A stretch of 31,261 bases of DNA. Origin: JAAYYY01 sp964602995 (GTDB lineage Bacteria > Chloroflexota > Anaerolineae > Promineifilales > Promineifilaceae). Shown one piece after another: positions 8,501-15,743 of this stretch. Made by a program: the position numbers and the translations under genes. The notes beneath the pieces were generated by a model. It was not told where the DNA came from and searched no databases. It worked only from the letters and a program-made list of their open reading frames with translations. The stretch spans positions 1 through 31,261 of the forward strand of contig CAZRTM010000044.1 in NCBI GenBank assembly GCA_964602995.1, written 5' to 3'. Every line of letters starts with the position of its first letter. Position 1 is the first letter of the stretch.

Positions 8501-9468
8501 AGGGGGAGCGCTTCTATCAGGCAGATCCTGCGGGCGACGCGAGCGGCCCCTTGCCCTGGATAACCTATACTGTGCCGGCCGAGAGTGAAGCGCTGGTGGA
8601 CATTCGTGAAGCGAGCATGGTCGTTGCCGAGGAGGGGTTGGCCCTGTCTCTGCAGATGGCAGACGTGATCCACGAACAGCCGTCGGATGCAGGGTTTGAC
8701 AGTGTGGTCTTCCACATCTTCATTGATGTGCCCGCTCGTGAAGGTACTGACCTCTTGCCGCGCCTTGGCGGGAATGCGCCAGAGGGCGTGGCCTGGGATT
8801 ACCTGGCGCTGGTCAGCCCCACCCGGCTGGCCCTTTACAGCACACAGAGCGCCACAGCCGAGAGCTATGGCACAGAAAGCGGTGGCCCGCTGCCTGAAGT
8901 CAGTGGAAACGCCGAAACGGATACGATTGACGTCTTCATCCCCGCTGCGGCCCTTGGGTCGCCTGAATCGTGGGAAGGGGTGAAGGTCTATGTGACAAGC
9001 TGGCTGTGGGACGAGGAAGCCGGGGATATGTTGCTGCCTCTGGAGCGAGCGGACGACTACCCGGTGCAAAATGCGCCGCTTATCCTGGACGACGTCCTGT
9101 TGGGCGCTCCTGCTCCCTACGTGCCGCCCACACCTCCCGAACCACAGGTGACTGTTACGCTGGTGGCAATGACGCCTGAAGGGACGCCGGAAGATGCCCA
9201 GCTTTACATGACCGGCCCTTTCAACAACTGGGTACCCAACGACGCCAACTACCGCTTTACGGCAGGGGGCCAGGGCGTCTATACGCTGGAGTTGACGCTG
9301 GATGAAGGCGAGCAGCTTGAGTATCGTATTACGCGCGGGACGTTTGCCAACGCCGAAGTCATCGACCCCGAGGACCGCTTCGCCAATCGCAATCTGCAGG
9401 CGCCAGCAGGAGTTGCGGAAGCGACGGAAGAGATTACGATTGAGGGCTGGTGGGATCAGCTACCCTGA
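5533..9468 (+). CDS. secreted GH13 alpha-amylase lipoprotein with tandem C-terminal modules
   Basis: This is an extracellular starch or alpha-glucan hydrolase, 1311 codons as written but with a 100-N gap. The ATG at 5533 follows GGAGGA (5520-5525). An upstream in-frame TTG at 5494 is less likely. The leader is basic (MWPRR), then an HAAQN pentapeptide repeat, then a hydrophobic stretch ending in IVAC, with the lipidated Cys at 5803-5805. A Pro/Thr/Glu-rich spacer follows. GH13 regions are intact: DIVTNH (6331-6348), FRVD with the nucleophile Asp at 6688-6690, GEAF with the acid/base Glu at 6811-6813, and NHD with Asp at 7051-7053. An Ig-like stretch follows (about 7600-7870), then two copies of a glucodextranase C-terminal-like module (about 7879-8450 and 8503-9090; each has a VxFHIFIDVP-type segment). 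The end is a CBM20/CBM48-like starch-binding domain (about 9139-9400, GPFNNW). Surface-anchored glycogen or starch feeding is likely. Confidence 0.9.
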   Translation: MWPRRNHAAQNHAAQNHAAQNHVAQNXXXXXXXXXXXXXXXXXXXXXXXXXXXXXXXXXXAQNHVAQNRAAQNRALQIIAILLLLLLIVACRDRERSPAPTATAPAATEAAVEATAEPPITEETSEPDAESTPEEEAVAYDNLHVPSPAWEEQIIYFLMIDRFNDGNPDNNDQGFDEYDPADHRKFSGGDLQGIIEQLDYIQELGATAIWITPPVANQWWDPLVNFGGYHGYWAEDFSEVDAHFGDLESYQALSNALHDREMYLIQDIVTNHTGNFFTYQNEDGQTVYDPEDPEVGFRLNEESVPVTAPSQPPFDMNDVRNPEHREADIYHWTPSIVDYNDPEEALYYQLSDLDDLNFDNPLVRETLRQSYGKWVSEVGVDAFRVDTVLYSSHDFWHDFFYADDAGAPGIELVAEAAGKEEFFTFGEAFVGSEPFQDDGERRIAEYLGTEEQPEMDAVLNFPMHFTLNRVFAEGQPTSELAYRLELTQDDSLFPEPNLLPNFIDNHDVARFLSRGNLDGLKQATTFLMTAPGIPVIYYGTEQGFTEQRAAMFAGGWGSGGEDHFNRDAEMYRHLQTVTALRKEHPLFSYGELTILYENEVGPGALAFQRSYEGETAIVLFNSADRPVLLTEMETGLPAGTVLTLLFGLDNPEDIVVGPEGRLTMELAAREAMVLLVSDEMVDVEDAAATVTVETSVEGQAFTEDFLLSGTASEPDTPLRIILNGNLQQALEATTSDDGTWEVTVPISAFAPGERSNTLTVYAPELGAVSPTFSFQTTFEPTGGGTITYDRIGDDVGPSGNYELPTDETFGEQLDILSTRVTAFGANLQVSLTMADVTDVWGPVNGFDHVLFHIFIDVPGQEGVTVLPGINATAPEGFAWDYMAFIEGWNNRLYSSEGASEDEYGTVIVPAPEISVDQESNTITFLFLAEALDNPESLEGARVYITNWDWNGPDAAYRQLQPVASQWVFGGGDWAVDPLILDDTDVIPVSEGERFYQADPAGDASGPLPWITYTVPAESEALVDIREASMVVAEEGLALSLQMADVIHEQPSDAGFDSVVFHIFIDVPAREGTDLLPRLGGNAPEGVAWDYLALVSPTRLALYSTQSATAESYGTESGGPLPEVSGNAETDTIDVFIPAAALGSPESWEGVKVYVTSWLWDEEAGDMLLPLERADDYPVQNAPLILDDVLLGAPAPYVPPTPPEPQVTVTLVAMTPEGTPEDAQLYMTGPFNNWVPNDANYRFTAGGQGVYTLELTLDEGEQLEYRITRGTFANAEVIDPEDRFANRNLQAPAGVAEATEEITIEGWWDQLP
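5548..5763 (+). repeat. 15-bp in-frame tandem repeat interrupted by the assembly gap
   Basis: The unit AACCATGCTGCTCAG recurs with small changes at 5548, 5563, 5578 and 5593, breaks off at 5611, and resumes with a partial unit at 5712 and further units at 5719, 5734 and 5749. The later copies decay (AACCGTG...; the last ends CTTCAA). In the amylase frame it encodes repeated N-H-A-A-Q, and the other forward frames are also open. True copy number is unknown. If the array continues in phase, the missing length should be 4+15k nt, which 100 is not. Confidence 0.9.
5612..5711. other. assembly gap (100 N)
   Basis: Exactly 100 undetermined bases lie inside the 15-bp repeat array. The round number suggests a placeholder for unknown length. 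The repeat itself is the likely cause of the assembly break. Confidence 0.98.
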
Positions 9469-9498
9469 TAGTCAGGGTACACCCCTGACCGTCAGGGG
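9461..9498. terminator. twin hairpins between convergent stop codons
   Basis: There are two adjacent perfect inverted repeats with 3-nt loops: TACCCTGA-TAG-TCAGGGTA (9461-9479) and CCCCTGA-CCG-TCAGGGG (9482-9498). The amylase TGA (9466-9468) sits in the first stem and the lipid-kinase stop (9492-9494) in the second. They share the core CCCTGA/TCAGGG, as if one were a copy of the other. No T-tract follows, so this is a candidate bidirectional terminator or mRNA-end stabiliser. Confidence 0.5.
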
Positions 9499-10382
9499 AC
9501 GATCAGCGTAATCTTGCCCGGCAAGATCTCATAGTCGATTGTGTGCACGGATTCGGCAATGACTTCGCCATCGGCATGGATGGGCGTGCCCGGTTCGCTC
9601 TCTACGACCAGACGGCGCGTGCGTTCGTGGCGCACGAGGGGATGGTCGATGTGCGTGCCCTTAAAAAGGCGCGGCAGAATGGCCAGGACCTGTGCCTTGG
9701 GCATGGCCGGCGCATAGACGAAGTTGAAGTAGCCATCGTCCATCTCAGCCTGTGGCGACATGTAGAACAGACCACCCGTGCGCGGGCTGTTGCAGACGGA
9801 GAGCAGAAAAGTCAGTCCGCGATGTTCGCCGTCGTCCCAGCGCAGGTGCATGTCCCAGGCGCGCAGCTTGAGCAGACTTTTGACGAGCGCGGCGACATAG
9901 CGCACGTTGCCAGAGACGCGCCGCATCTTGACGTTCTCGATGGTCACCATCGGTTCCATGGCCAGAGCGCAGTTATTGTCGAAATAGTGGTCGTTCACTC
10001 TTCCGGCATCAACCTGTCGCGTCTTGCCTGCGACAATCAGTTCCGCAGCCATCGTCAGGTCGCGAGGAAGCCCGGCCATATCGCTGAAGTCGTTGCCCGT
10101 GCCAATGGGCAGCACACCCAGTGGTTGTGTGGGGCCGTCTCCCGCCGCTTGAATCAGCCCGTTCACTACCTCGCTGACCGTGCCGTCTCCTCCGGCGGCT
10201 ACAATGGCCTCATAGCCATTCTGAGCAGCCAGCGCAGCTTCCCGGGTGGCTTCGCGTGGTTTCGTTGTCAGCGTAATATCGGCCTCGGCGCCGGCACGGG
10301 CAAAGGCGGAGCGCACAGCAGGCACCTGGGCCTGAGCGCCCCAGCGGTTGGCATAAGGGTTAAGGATGACTTTTACTTTCAA
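9492..10382 (-). CDS. diacylglycerol/lipid kinase family protein (DgkB/YegS-like)
   Basis: This is an ATP-dependent kinase of diacylglycerol or a related lipid or sphingoid substrate, 296 aa, close to the usual length for the family. The N-terminus begins directly in the conserved KVILNPYANR strand. The nucleotide-binding GGDGT is at residues 64-68, and a GTGNDF motif follows further on. The predicted start is TTG at 10382. It appears forced, because an in-frame TAA lies only a few codons upstream and the conserved fold starts at once. No strong ribosome-binding site is visible. The next gene upstream on this strand is a glycerophosphodiester phosphodiesterase 45 nt away, which fits a shared role in phospholipid turnover. 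The exact lipid substrate cannot be read from sequence. Confidence 0.88.
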   Translation of the reverse strand: MKVKVILNPYANRWGAQAQVPAVRSAFARAGAEADITLTTKPREATREAALAAQNGYEAIVAAGGDGTVSEVVNGLIQAAGDGPTQPLGVLPIGTGNDFSDMAGLPRDLTMAAELIVAGKTRQVDAGRVNDHYFDNNCALAMEPMVTIENVKMRRVSGNVRYVAALVKSLLKLRAWDMHLRWDDGEHRGLTFLLSVCNSPRTGGLFYMSPQAEMDDGYFNFVYAPAMPKAQVLAILPRLFKGTHIDHPLVRHERTRRLVVESEPGTPIHADGEVIAESVHTIDYEILPGKITLIVP

Positions 10383-10427
10383 GGTTTGTTAGCCATTCAT
10401 TGTCTTCGCCGGGAGTGGGGTTTAGAC

Positions 10428-11150
10428 TCACACGGCGTTTTGCAGGGCCTCTCGAATCAGCCCTGGTTTGTTGGTGATAATAGCGTCAACACCCAGCGCG
10501 GCCAGTCGTTGCGCTTCTGCTGGATCGTCTACGGTCCAGACGTGAATACGATAGTTGTTTTTACGCGCCCAGGCTACATATGCTGCATCGACTCGCCTAT
10601 AGTAAGGATGATCGGCCTGGGTGGGGGCCAGCTTTCGTAGCAGCCGGTGGGGGCCGCCAATCCAGAGAAAGCCGGTCATTGTGCTGCTGGAAAGCTGGCG
10701 TCGCGCTCGCCTCAAGGCAAAGGGATTGAAGGAGGAAACGACGACGTGGTTTTCAAGGTGGTAAGCAGCGATGCGATCAGCTACGGCGGCCTCCAATTTA
10801 CCGTCAAAGAGCGCACCGCTTTTCAGCTCGACATTGTAGAGCATGCTGGGACCAAAGAGCTGAAATACGTCGTCCAGCGTGGGAATGGTCTGGTCCATCC
10901 CCGCATCTACCTGCTGCAGCTCTTCTAATGTCAGAGCTGAAACGCCGCCGCTGCCGCTGGTGGTGCGATCGATGGTAGCGTCGTGGACGACCACAACCTC
11001 ACCGCTGGCGCAAAGGCGGACGTCCAGTTCAATGCCATGCGCTCCCTGTTCGGCGGCCAGGCCGAAGGCCGCGATGGTATTTTCGGGCGCGTCTGCACTG
11101 GCCCCACGGTGGCCAAGAATCAGGGGAGGTGGAGCGGAAAGCCAATCCAT
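10428..11150 (-). CDS. glycerophosphodiester phosphodiesterase
   Basis: This enzyme hydrolyses glycerophosphodiesters (deacylated phospholipids) to glycerol-3-phosphate and an alcohol. It is 240 aa, a compact single-domain member of the GDPD family with a TIM-barrel fold. Key residues are visible: His14-Arg15 in GHRGA, PENT at 22-25, Glu41 and Asp43 in ELDV (metal ligands) and His56 in VVHD (catalytic). There is no signal peptide, so it is probably cytoplasmic and resembles UgpQ rather than periplasmic GlpQ. It starts at ATG 11150. It lies between pyruvate kinase (72 nt upstream, with a hairpin in between) and the lipid kinase (45 nt downstream), so the last two probably share a transcript. 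Confidence 0.9.
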   Translation of the reverse strand: MDWLSAPPPLILGHRGASADAPENTIAAFGLAAEQGAHGIELDVRLCASGEVVVVHDATIDRTTSGSGGVSALTLEELQQVDAGMDQTIPTLDDVFQLFGPSMLYNVELKSGALFDGKLEAAVADRIAAYHLENHVVVSSFNPFALRRARRQLSSSTMTGFLWIGGPHRLLRKLAPTQADHPYYRRVDAAYVAWARKNNYRIHVWTVDDPAEAQRLAALGVDAIITNKPGLIREALQNAV

Positions 11151-11174
11151 GTTGCTAACAGGGGATATTGTGTT

Positions 11175-11226
11175 GTAAGCAGAACCTTCGCAACATCTTG
11201 CGCAACGTAGCGAAGGAACTGCTTAC
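11175..11226 (-). terminator. long interrupted hairpin just after pyruvate kinase
   Basis: GTAAGCAG (11175-11182) pairs with CTGCTTAC (11219-11226), and CCTTCGC (11185-11191) pairs with GCGAAGG (11210-11216). A symmetrical AA/AA internal mismatch separates the two stems. The 18-nt loop contains the palindrome TTGCGCAA. The pyruvate kinase stop codon (11223-11225) is inside the stem. On the minus strand no U-tract follows, so it may be a factor-dependent terminator, a 3'-end protector or a partial attenuator before the GDPD gene. Confidence 0.45.
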
Positions 11227-12677
11227 TTTTCTTCTACTTCGTCAGATTCCAGTTCTGAACCAAGACGTTCAATTTCATGAACCTGGATCAGATTTGTGTG
11301 TCCACTTCTACCAAAGGGGATACCGGCGGTGATCACAATGTGATCGCCAATGTGGAGTCCTTGGGCATAGGCTGCGCGCATCGTGACATCTAGCATCTCG
11401 TCGGTGCTCTCGACGTCGGGTACCAGCACCGAACGCACGCCCCAGACCATGGCCAATTGCCGTTGTGTTTCGGGCCGGGGCGTCACCGCCGTAATGACGG
11501 TGGATGGACGGTGGCGTGCAATCATGCGTGCTGTGAATCCAGAGAGGGTGGAGGTAATTATGGCTGATGCACCGATGTCCTCGGCTACGGCACAGCTGGC
11601 AGCGCTGATAGCCTCGGTAATATCAGTATGGCTGGCGTGACTTTCTTGCCGCCGCTGCCGCCACATATCATAGGGAAAGGCGCCTTCGGTCATCTCTGCA
11701 ATCTGGCTCATCATCAGCACCGTTTCGACGGGATATTTGCCTGCTGCCGTCTCGCCCGACAGCATAACCGCGTCGCTGCCGTCCAGAATGGCGTTGGCCA
11801 CGTCGCTGGCTTCGGCGCGAGTGGGGCGAGGGTGCTCTATCATCGATTGTAGCATCTGCGTGGCCGTGATCACAGGTTTGCCCACATCGTTGCAGACGCG
11901 GATGATCCGTTTCTGCAGCAACGGCACTTCCTGTGGAGGCACTTCAATGCCCAGATCGCCGCGCGCGACCATCATGCCGTCGGAAGCGTCGCGGATGCTG
12001 ATGAGGCTTTCAATCGCCTCGCCCTTTTCGATTTTGGAGATGATGGGAATGTGGACGTCTCGTTCAGCCATCAACTCCCGCAGTTCCTGCACGTCGTAAC
12101 CGTTGCGCACGAAGGAGATCGCGACGTAGTCAAAGCCCAGCTCGCAGATAAGCTCCAGGTCCTCGCGGTCTTTTTCGGTGAGGGAGGAGATGGGTAGATC
12201 GGTGCCTGGAACGTTAACGCCTTTGCGTGACTCCAACAGGCCGGGGACTTTGACTGTGGTCAGGACAGTCTCGCCCTGTTTTTCAGTAACCTCCAGCTCT
12301 ACCTCGCCATCACCAATGATCAGACGGGCACCGGGACGCAAGGTCTGGATAAGTTCAGGGTGTGGCAGGTGAATCATGGCCGGCTGGCCGGGGTAGGGTG
12401 TCAGCATCACCTCATCGCCGAGCGATAGCTGGATGCCGCCTGAACCGACGTGCCCCAGTCGTAGTTTGGGACCTTGCAGGTCGCCCAGGATAGCCAGCAC
12501 CTTGCCTTCCTCTTCGGCCACGCGCCGGAGCATTTCGAACGTCTTGATATGTGTTTTGTGGTCGCCGTGGGAAAAGTTGATACGCGCGACGTCCATGCCA
12601 GCACGCAGCATCTTGCGGATTGTCTCTGCGTTATCAGAAGCAGGTCCTATGGTCGCGACAATTTTCGTTTTTGCCAT
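11223..12677 (-). CDS. pyk: pyruvate kinase
   Basis: This enzyme converts phosphoenolpyruvate and ADP to pyruvate and ATP, the last step of glycolysis. It is 484 aa from the ATG at 12677, which begins the family-typical MAKTKIVATIGPAS and has AAAGGA about 6 nt upstream. The frame also allows a TTG two codons earlier at 12683. Visible residues are Arg32, Asn34 and Ser36 in ARINFSHGD, the B domain at about residues 68-165, catalytic Lys215 and ligand Glu217 in ISKIEKGE, and Asp241 in ARGDLGIE. The motif ATQMLQSM follows. A normal C-terminal allosteric domain is present, without the extra PEP-utilising domain of some Gram-positive enzymes. The 349-residue unknown gene lies 82 nt upstream on the same strand and could share its promoter. 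Confidence 0.97.
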   Translation of the reverse strand: MAKTKIVATIGPASDNAETIRKMLRAGMDVARINFSHGDHKTHIKTFEMLRRVAEEEGKVLAILGDLQGPKLRLGHVGSGGIQLSLGDEVMLTPYPGQPAMIHLPHPELIQTLRPGARLIIGDGEVELEVTEKQGETVLTTVKVPGLLESRKGVNVPGTDLPISSLTEKDREDLELICELGFDYVAISFVRNGYDVQELRELMAERDVHIPIISKIEKGEAIESLISIRDASDGMMVARGDLGIEVPPQEVPLLQKRIIRVCNDVGKPVITATQMLQSMIEHPRPTRAEASDVANAILDGSDAVMLSGETAAGKYPVETVLMMSQIAEMTEGAFPYDMWRQRRQESHASHTDITEAISAASCAVAEDIGASAIITSTLSGFTARMIARHRPSTVITAVTPRPETQRQLAMVWGVRSVLVPDVESTDEMLDVTMRAAYAQGLHIGDHIVITAGIPFGRSGHTNLIQVHEIERLGSELESDEVEEK

Positions 12678-12759
12678 CGGCAATCCTTTACTTTTGGCTG
12701 GCTCCCATCTGGTGCTTAGCTGTTTAGCCTGAGTCTGAGCCTGACTTTGGAAGCGCAGT

Positions 12760-13809
12760 TTATTCTACAGGCTCGAGAATAACTTCAATCTCCTCGTCGT
12801 CAACTTTGGTAGCTGTTATCTGAATATTGTCATCAGGGTCAAACGTTTCCTGCAACCAGTAGCGGGCTGCGTCGCTGAGCACGATGCGGGCCATATTACT
12901 TGAAGCCAGGTGCCAGACGCTGCTGTTGTTGTCGGTACGATCGTTGAATTTTACCGTCACATCGCGGGTCGTGGCACGCGCTGATTGGGCAAAGAACTCC
13001 CAATGTTCGGGCGTCAGGTTCACAAAGCCGCGGCGGATGTGTAGTGGCTTCAGACTGGTGACATAGACGAACTGCCTCTCTGGATCCATCGACTCTTCAC
13101 GGCGTTGTGCGCGTGGCGCTTTTTCTTTGCGCGCTTTTTTGGGCGCTGCTTTGGTCACGCGGCCGGTCATGAACTCCAGCAGGGGTGTCAGCTCGCGCAC
13201 CTGTTCCGACATTACCCGCACCACGTCTGTGCCCATCGCCGCCACCTGTTCGGCCGGGAAACGACGGCTCAATGAAATCGGGATGACCCATTGCGGCTCG
13301 CCGTGTAGAAAGGCGGCGCGGCTGCTGAGGCTTTCGGCCATTTCGGCGTCCAGCTTGTCAACGGTGTCTTTGAACAGATCCTGGTAGCTGGTACGCTCGC
13401 CGCTATCCTCGTCAACCTGCATCTGCTTCAAGTGTAAGGTCCACTCCCCCTCCAGCGATTGCAAAAGCTCGCGCCAGCGTTGGGGCGTGTTGTCGGCGGC
13501 CTTCAGAGCGCGGCCAATGGCCATCTCGTCGGTTACTGCCAGTTGCAGCTCCAGACTCAGGGGGCGGGCCACGAAGGCAACGTACACTTCTTTCTCCGGA
13601 TCCTGGTCGGCGGACAGATAGACGATCTGGCTTTCTCGATTCATCCCAAAGAAGGGGAGTTGATTTTGAACACGGCGGGGGAGGGATGCGTGGAGAGAGG
13701 CAATGAACTCTTCTAATTGCGAAAGGGCGAAATTAAGAGCTTGCTCCTCACCGGCCCAACCAAATGCAGTAAAGACGGGCATGGTCAGGCCGACAAATTG
13801 TTGTTGCAT
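12760..13809 (-). CDS. uncharacterised 349-residue protein
   Basis: I do not recognise this protein. It has no signal peptide or membrane segment, so it is probably cytoplasmic. Two alpha/beta regions (about residues 1-215 and 245-349) are joined by a basic linker at about 217-245, rich in Lys, Arg, Ala and Pro. The first region has a long strand-rich part (IVYLSADQ, VYVAFVARPLSLELQLAV) then helices. The second contains VYVTSLKPLHIRRGFVNLTPEHWEFFAQSAR and an acidic C-terminus. The start is ATG 13809, with GAGG 8 nt upstream. The gene has its own good promoter about 150 nt upstream and lies ahead of pyruvate kinase. A nucleic-acid or protein-binding role could fit the basic linker, but there is no direct support for it. 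Confidence 0.75.
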   Translation of the reverse strand: MQQQFVGLTMPVFTAFGWAGEEQALNFALSQLEEFIASLHASLPRRVQNQLPFFGMNRESQIVYLSADQDPEKEVYVAFVARPLSLELQLAVTDEMAIGRALKAADNTPQRWRELLQSLEGEWTLHLKQMQVDEDSGERTSYQDLFKDTVDKLDAEMAESLSSRAAFLHGEPQWVIPISLSRRFPAEQVAAMGTDVVRVMSEQVRELTPLLEFMTGRVTKAAPKKARKEKAPRAQRREESMDPERQFVYVTSLKPLHIRRGFVNLTPEHWEFFAQSARATTRDVTVKFNDRTDNNSSVWHLASSNMARIVLSDAARYWLQETFDPDDNIQITATKVDDEEIEVILEPVE

Positions 13810-13961
13810 AGAGAAATCCTCAACTACTTGTTGCTGCTATCGGGGAGTGAGCAGCCATGTTTTTTTTGAAAATAATGATGCTTTCAATGGTCCGACTGCT
13901 ACAGTGACAACTGAGCAGAGTTACATACTGTGAAGTGGTTAAGGCTGGGAGGCTATCCCTT

Positions 13962-13989
13962 ATATTAGCGCCAGTGGTGATGCTGTCAA
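13962..13989 (-). promoter_or_regulatory. putative sigma70 promoter of the 349-residue gene (and pyk)
   Basis: On the minus strand, a consensus TTGACA (13984-13989) is followed after 16 nt by TAATAT (13962-13967). It is among the strongest promoter matches in the window. It implies a leader of roughly 145 nt before the ATG at 13809. I see only a small TTGAAA/TTTCAA dyad and an A-rich stretch in that leader, and no known riboswitch fold. Confidence 0.55.
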
Positions 13990-14037
13990 GAAACAGAAGG
14001 AGAACTTTTCTTGAAGCGGGTGGCGTTCCTCAGACTC

Positions 14038-15738
14038 CTACTTTATGCGATACCCGTGGTGCTCGTTATTGAAGATCCAGGCCGCAACAGCGCCTATCTC
14101 AATCGTATCATGCAGATAGGTCTTCATGGTCACGGACGAGGTTCCTCTGGTGTGCAACATGTGTCGGGTGCGGCGCATACGCTGGAAACGCTCTTGCCAC
14201 TCTGCGAAATTGACGGGTCGCAGGTCAACCCACCCCTTGCGTGCCCAGCCATCAATGCTCTCAGGCGTCACGGGTACTTCATGGTGGATGCTTTCAGGAA
14301 TGTTGAGGCGTGGGCCACGAATCAGGCTCCGGCCGTCCGGCGCCAGAATGGGAACGCCGATGGCGGCAATCGTGGTACGCAACGTATCTTCTTCCAGCAA
14401 GAAGGCATAGAGCGTCTCGGAGATTTCAGTGGCGGGGGTGTTGATGACTTCGCGCAATGTGCCGTAATTGAGCTTCAGCAAGTGCGCCTCGTAGAGTAGT
14501 TTGGAAAGCTCTGGTGGTCCAAGCTGACCCAGAGCCACACTGTGCGACCTGGTTTCTTCTTCGATGTGCGCCAGCTTGTCCAACGCCATCTGGCGCAGCA
14601 CACCGGCCCGAAAGCTGGGCGTCATCACGCTGCTGTCAATGCCGGCGATGACGTCATACCCGGTATTGCTGCCCTTGATTTCCAGAACTGCCTGTTGCGC
14701 GATCTCTTCCGGCGTCACCGATTCCATCTGGTTCAGGTGGGTGATCGCTTCGAATTCGCCGCGGGCAAAAAAGCCGTTTTCGCCGGTGTCCACGCCGGCC
14801 ATCTGCAGCTTGCCCAGCTTCGTGTACAGATTCTCGTCACCGCGCAGGTGCAGTGCGCCATCCAGTCCTTCTGTTTTGGTCTCATAGCGAAACTGAGGTC
14901 GTCCGCGCCGTTTGATCGTCTGGTAGCTGACGCGGCGGTAGCCGATCAGGGCGGCAGGCTTAATCTCCTTAACCAGTGGCCCGCCGGGCGTGCGCGCCAT
15001 GAGGAAGAGCAGACCAGTGTGGGCAAAGGCGACGGCGTTCTTGCTCATCAAGGCTGCGCTGGGGCGATCCTCGCTATGAGTGTAAGGGATGTTCAACCCC
15101 ATGCCGCCGGTGCCCGTCGTGCCCACCTTCAAGTAGAGGCGTGTGCCTACATTAACCATAGCGCTGTGGAGGAGTTGCACGTGGCGAATAAGCTGGGGCA
15201 GCGATTGTGAGAGGAGGAGGTTGCTGACATTTTGCTCGACGTGGCGCCCAAATTCGGAAAGGGCGTCCAGATCTTGATGATCGACAATCCGTTCCAGCTC
15301 TTTCAGTAGCTCATACGTTTGTTTGCTAAGCGATTCAGTATTCTGGTAACTGATTGCTGTTGCCGTGTTGATGCTATCTACAATGACGTTCGGGCGGTGT
15401 TCTTCTATCAACTGCACCAGCGCCGACCGTTCAACGGCGCTGGGAAGATCGCCATAGAGGTCCTCGTATAACATGTCACGGTGCACGCGACTCTGCAGCA
15501 GGCGCCGGCGCCGTTCCATGTTGAACTCCTGGCGCACGAATACATCGCCCCAGGCGCCAACCAGATTGACACGGGGGAACTCTTTGCGTAGGTCGTGCAA
15601 GAATTCTCGCACTTCGCCGCGGTAGAGGCTGGCAACGACAATCTTGCGCGGCTCAAGTTGGCGAGCAATCTCCCGTACAATTTGCGAGCCAACCATCCCC
15701 ACACCGCCGAGTACCAGAAAAGTTTCATCTCTAAACAC
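14038..15738 (-). CDS. Rossmann-fold (SDR/CapD-like N-terminus) protein of unknown function
   Basis: This 566-aa protein starts with a dinucleotide-binding fold: beta strand, GGVGMVG at residues 11-17, then a second strand KIVVASL. The spacing and the DLRKEFPRVNLVGAWGDV segment resemble extended SDR or CapD/FlaA1 proteins. After about residue 130 I recognise no family. Noticeable points are a Gly/Thr-rich loop VGTTGTGGMG at about 205-214, YTHSED at 219-224, and a long C-terminal region with no membrane segment. A canonical SDR YxxxK pair is not evident. The start codon lies only 5 nt after the stop of the acetyl-CoA acetyltransferase gene, so the two are almost certainly co-transcribed. A redox step on a thiolase product is a reasonable guess, but no more than that. 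Confidence 0.7.
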   Translation of the reverse strand: MFRDETFLVLGGVGMVGSQIVREIARQLEPRKIVVASLYRGEVREFLHDLRKEFPRVNLVGAWGDVFVRQEFNMERRRRLLQSRVHRDMLYEDLYGDLPSAVERSALVQLIEEHRPNVIVDSINTATAISYQNTESLSKQTYELLKELERIVDHQDLDALSEFGRHVEQNVSNLLLSQSLPQLIRHVQLLHSAMVNVGTRLYLKVGTTGTGGMGLNIPYTHSEDRPSAALMSKNAVAFAHTGLLFLMARTPGGPLVKEIKPAALIGYRRVSYQTIKRRGRPQFRYETKTEGLDGALHLRGDENLYTKLGKLQMAGVDTGENGFFARGEFEAITHLNQMESVTPEEIAQQAVLEIKGSNTGYDVIAGIDSSVMTPSFRAGVLRQMALDKLAHIEEETRSHSVALGQLGPPELSKLLYEAHLLKLNYGTLREVINTPATEISETLYAFLLEEDTLRTTIAAIGVPILAPDGRSLIRGPRLNIPESIHHEVPVTPESIDGWARKGWVDLRPVNFAEWQERFQRMRRTRHMLHTRGTSSVTMKTYLHDTIEIGAVAAWIFNNEHHGYRIK

Positions 15739-15743
15739 GACTT

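Noticed and set aside
9543..10640. A 365-codon open frame on the plus strand
   Set aside because: It is antisense to two well-supported genes (lipid kinase and GDPD), its product has no recognisable domain, and it spans their intergenic gap. High GC produces such shadow frames.
14542..15210. A 222-codon open frame on the plus strand
   Set aside because: It is antisense to the Rossmann-fold protein, whose frame has a clear nucleotide-binding motif and operon spacing.
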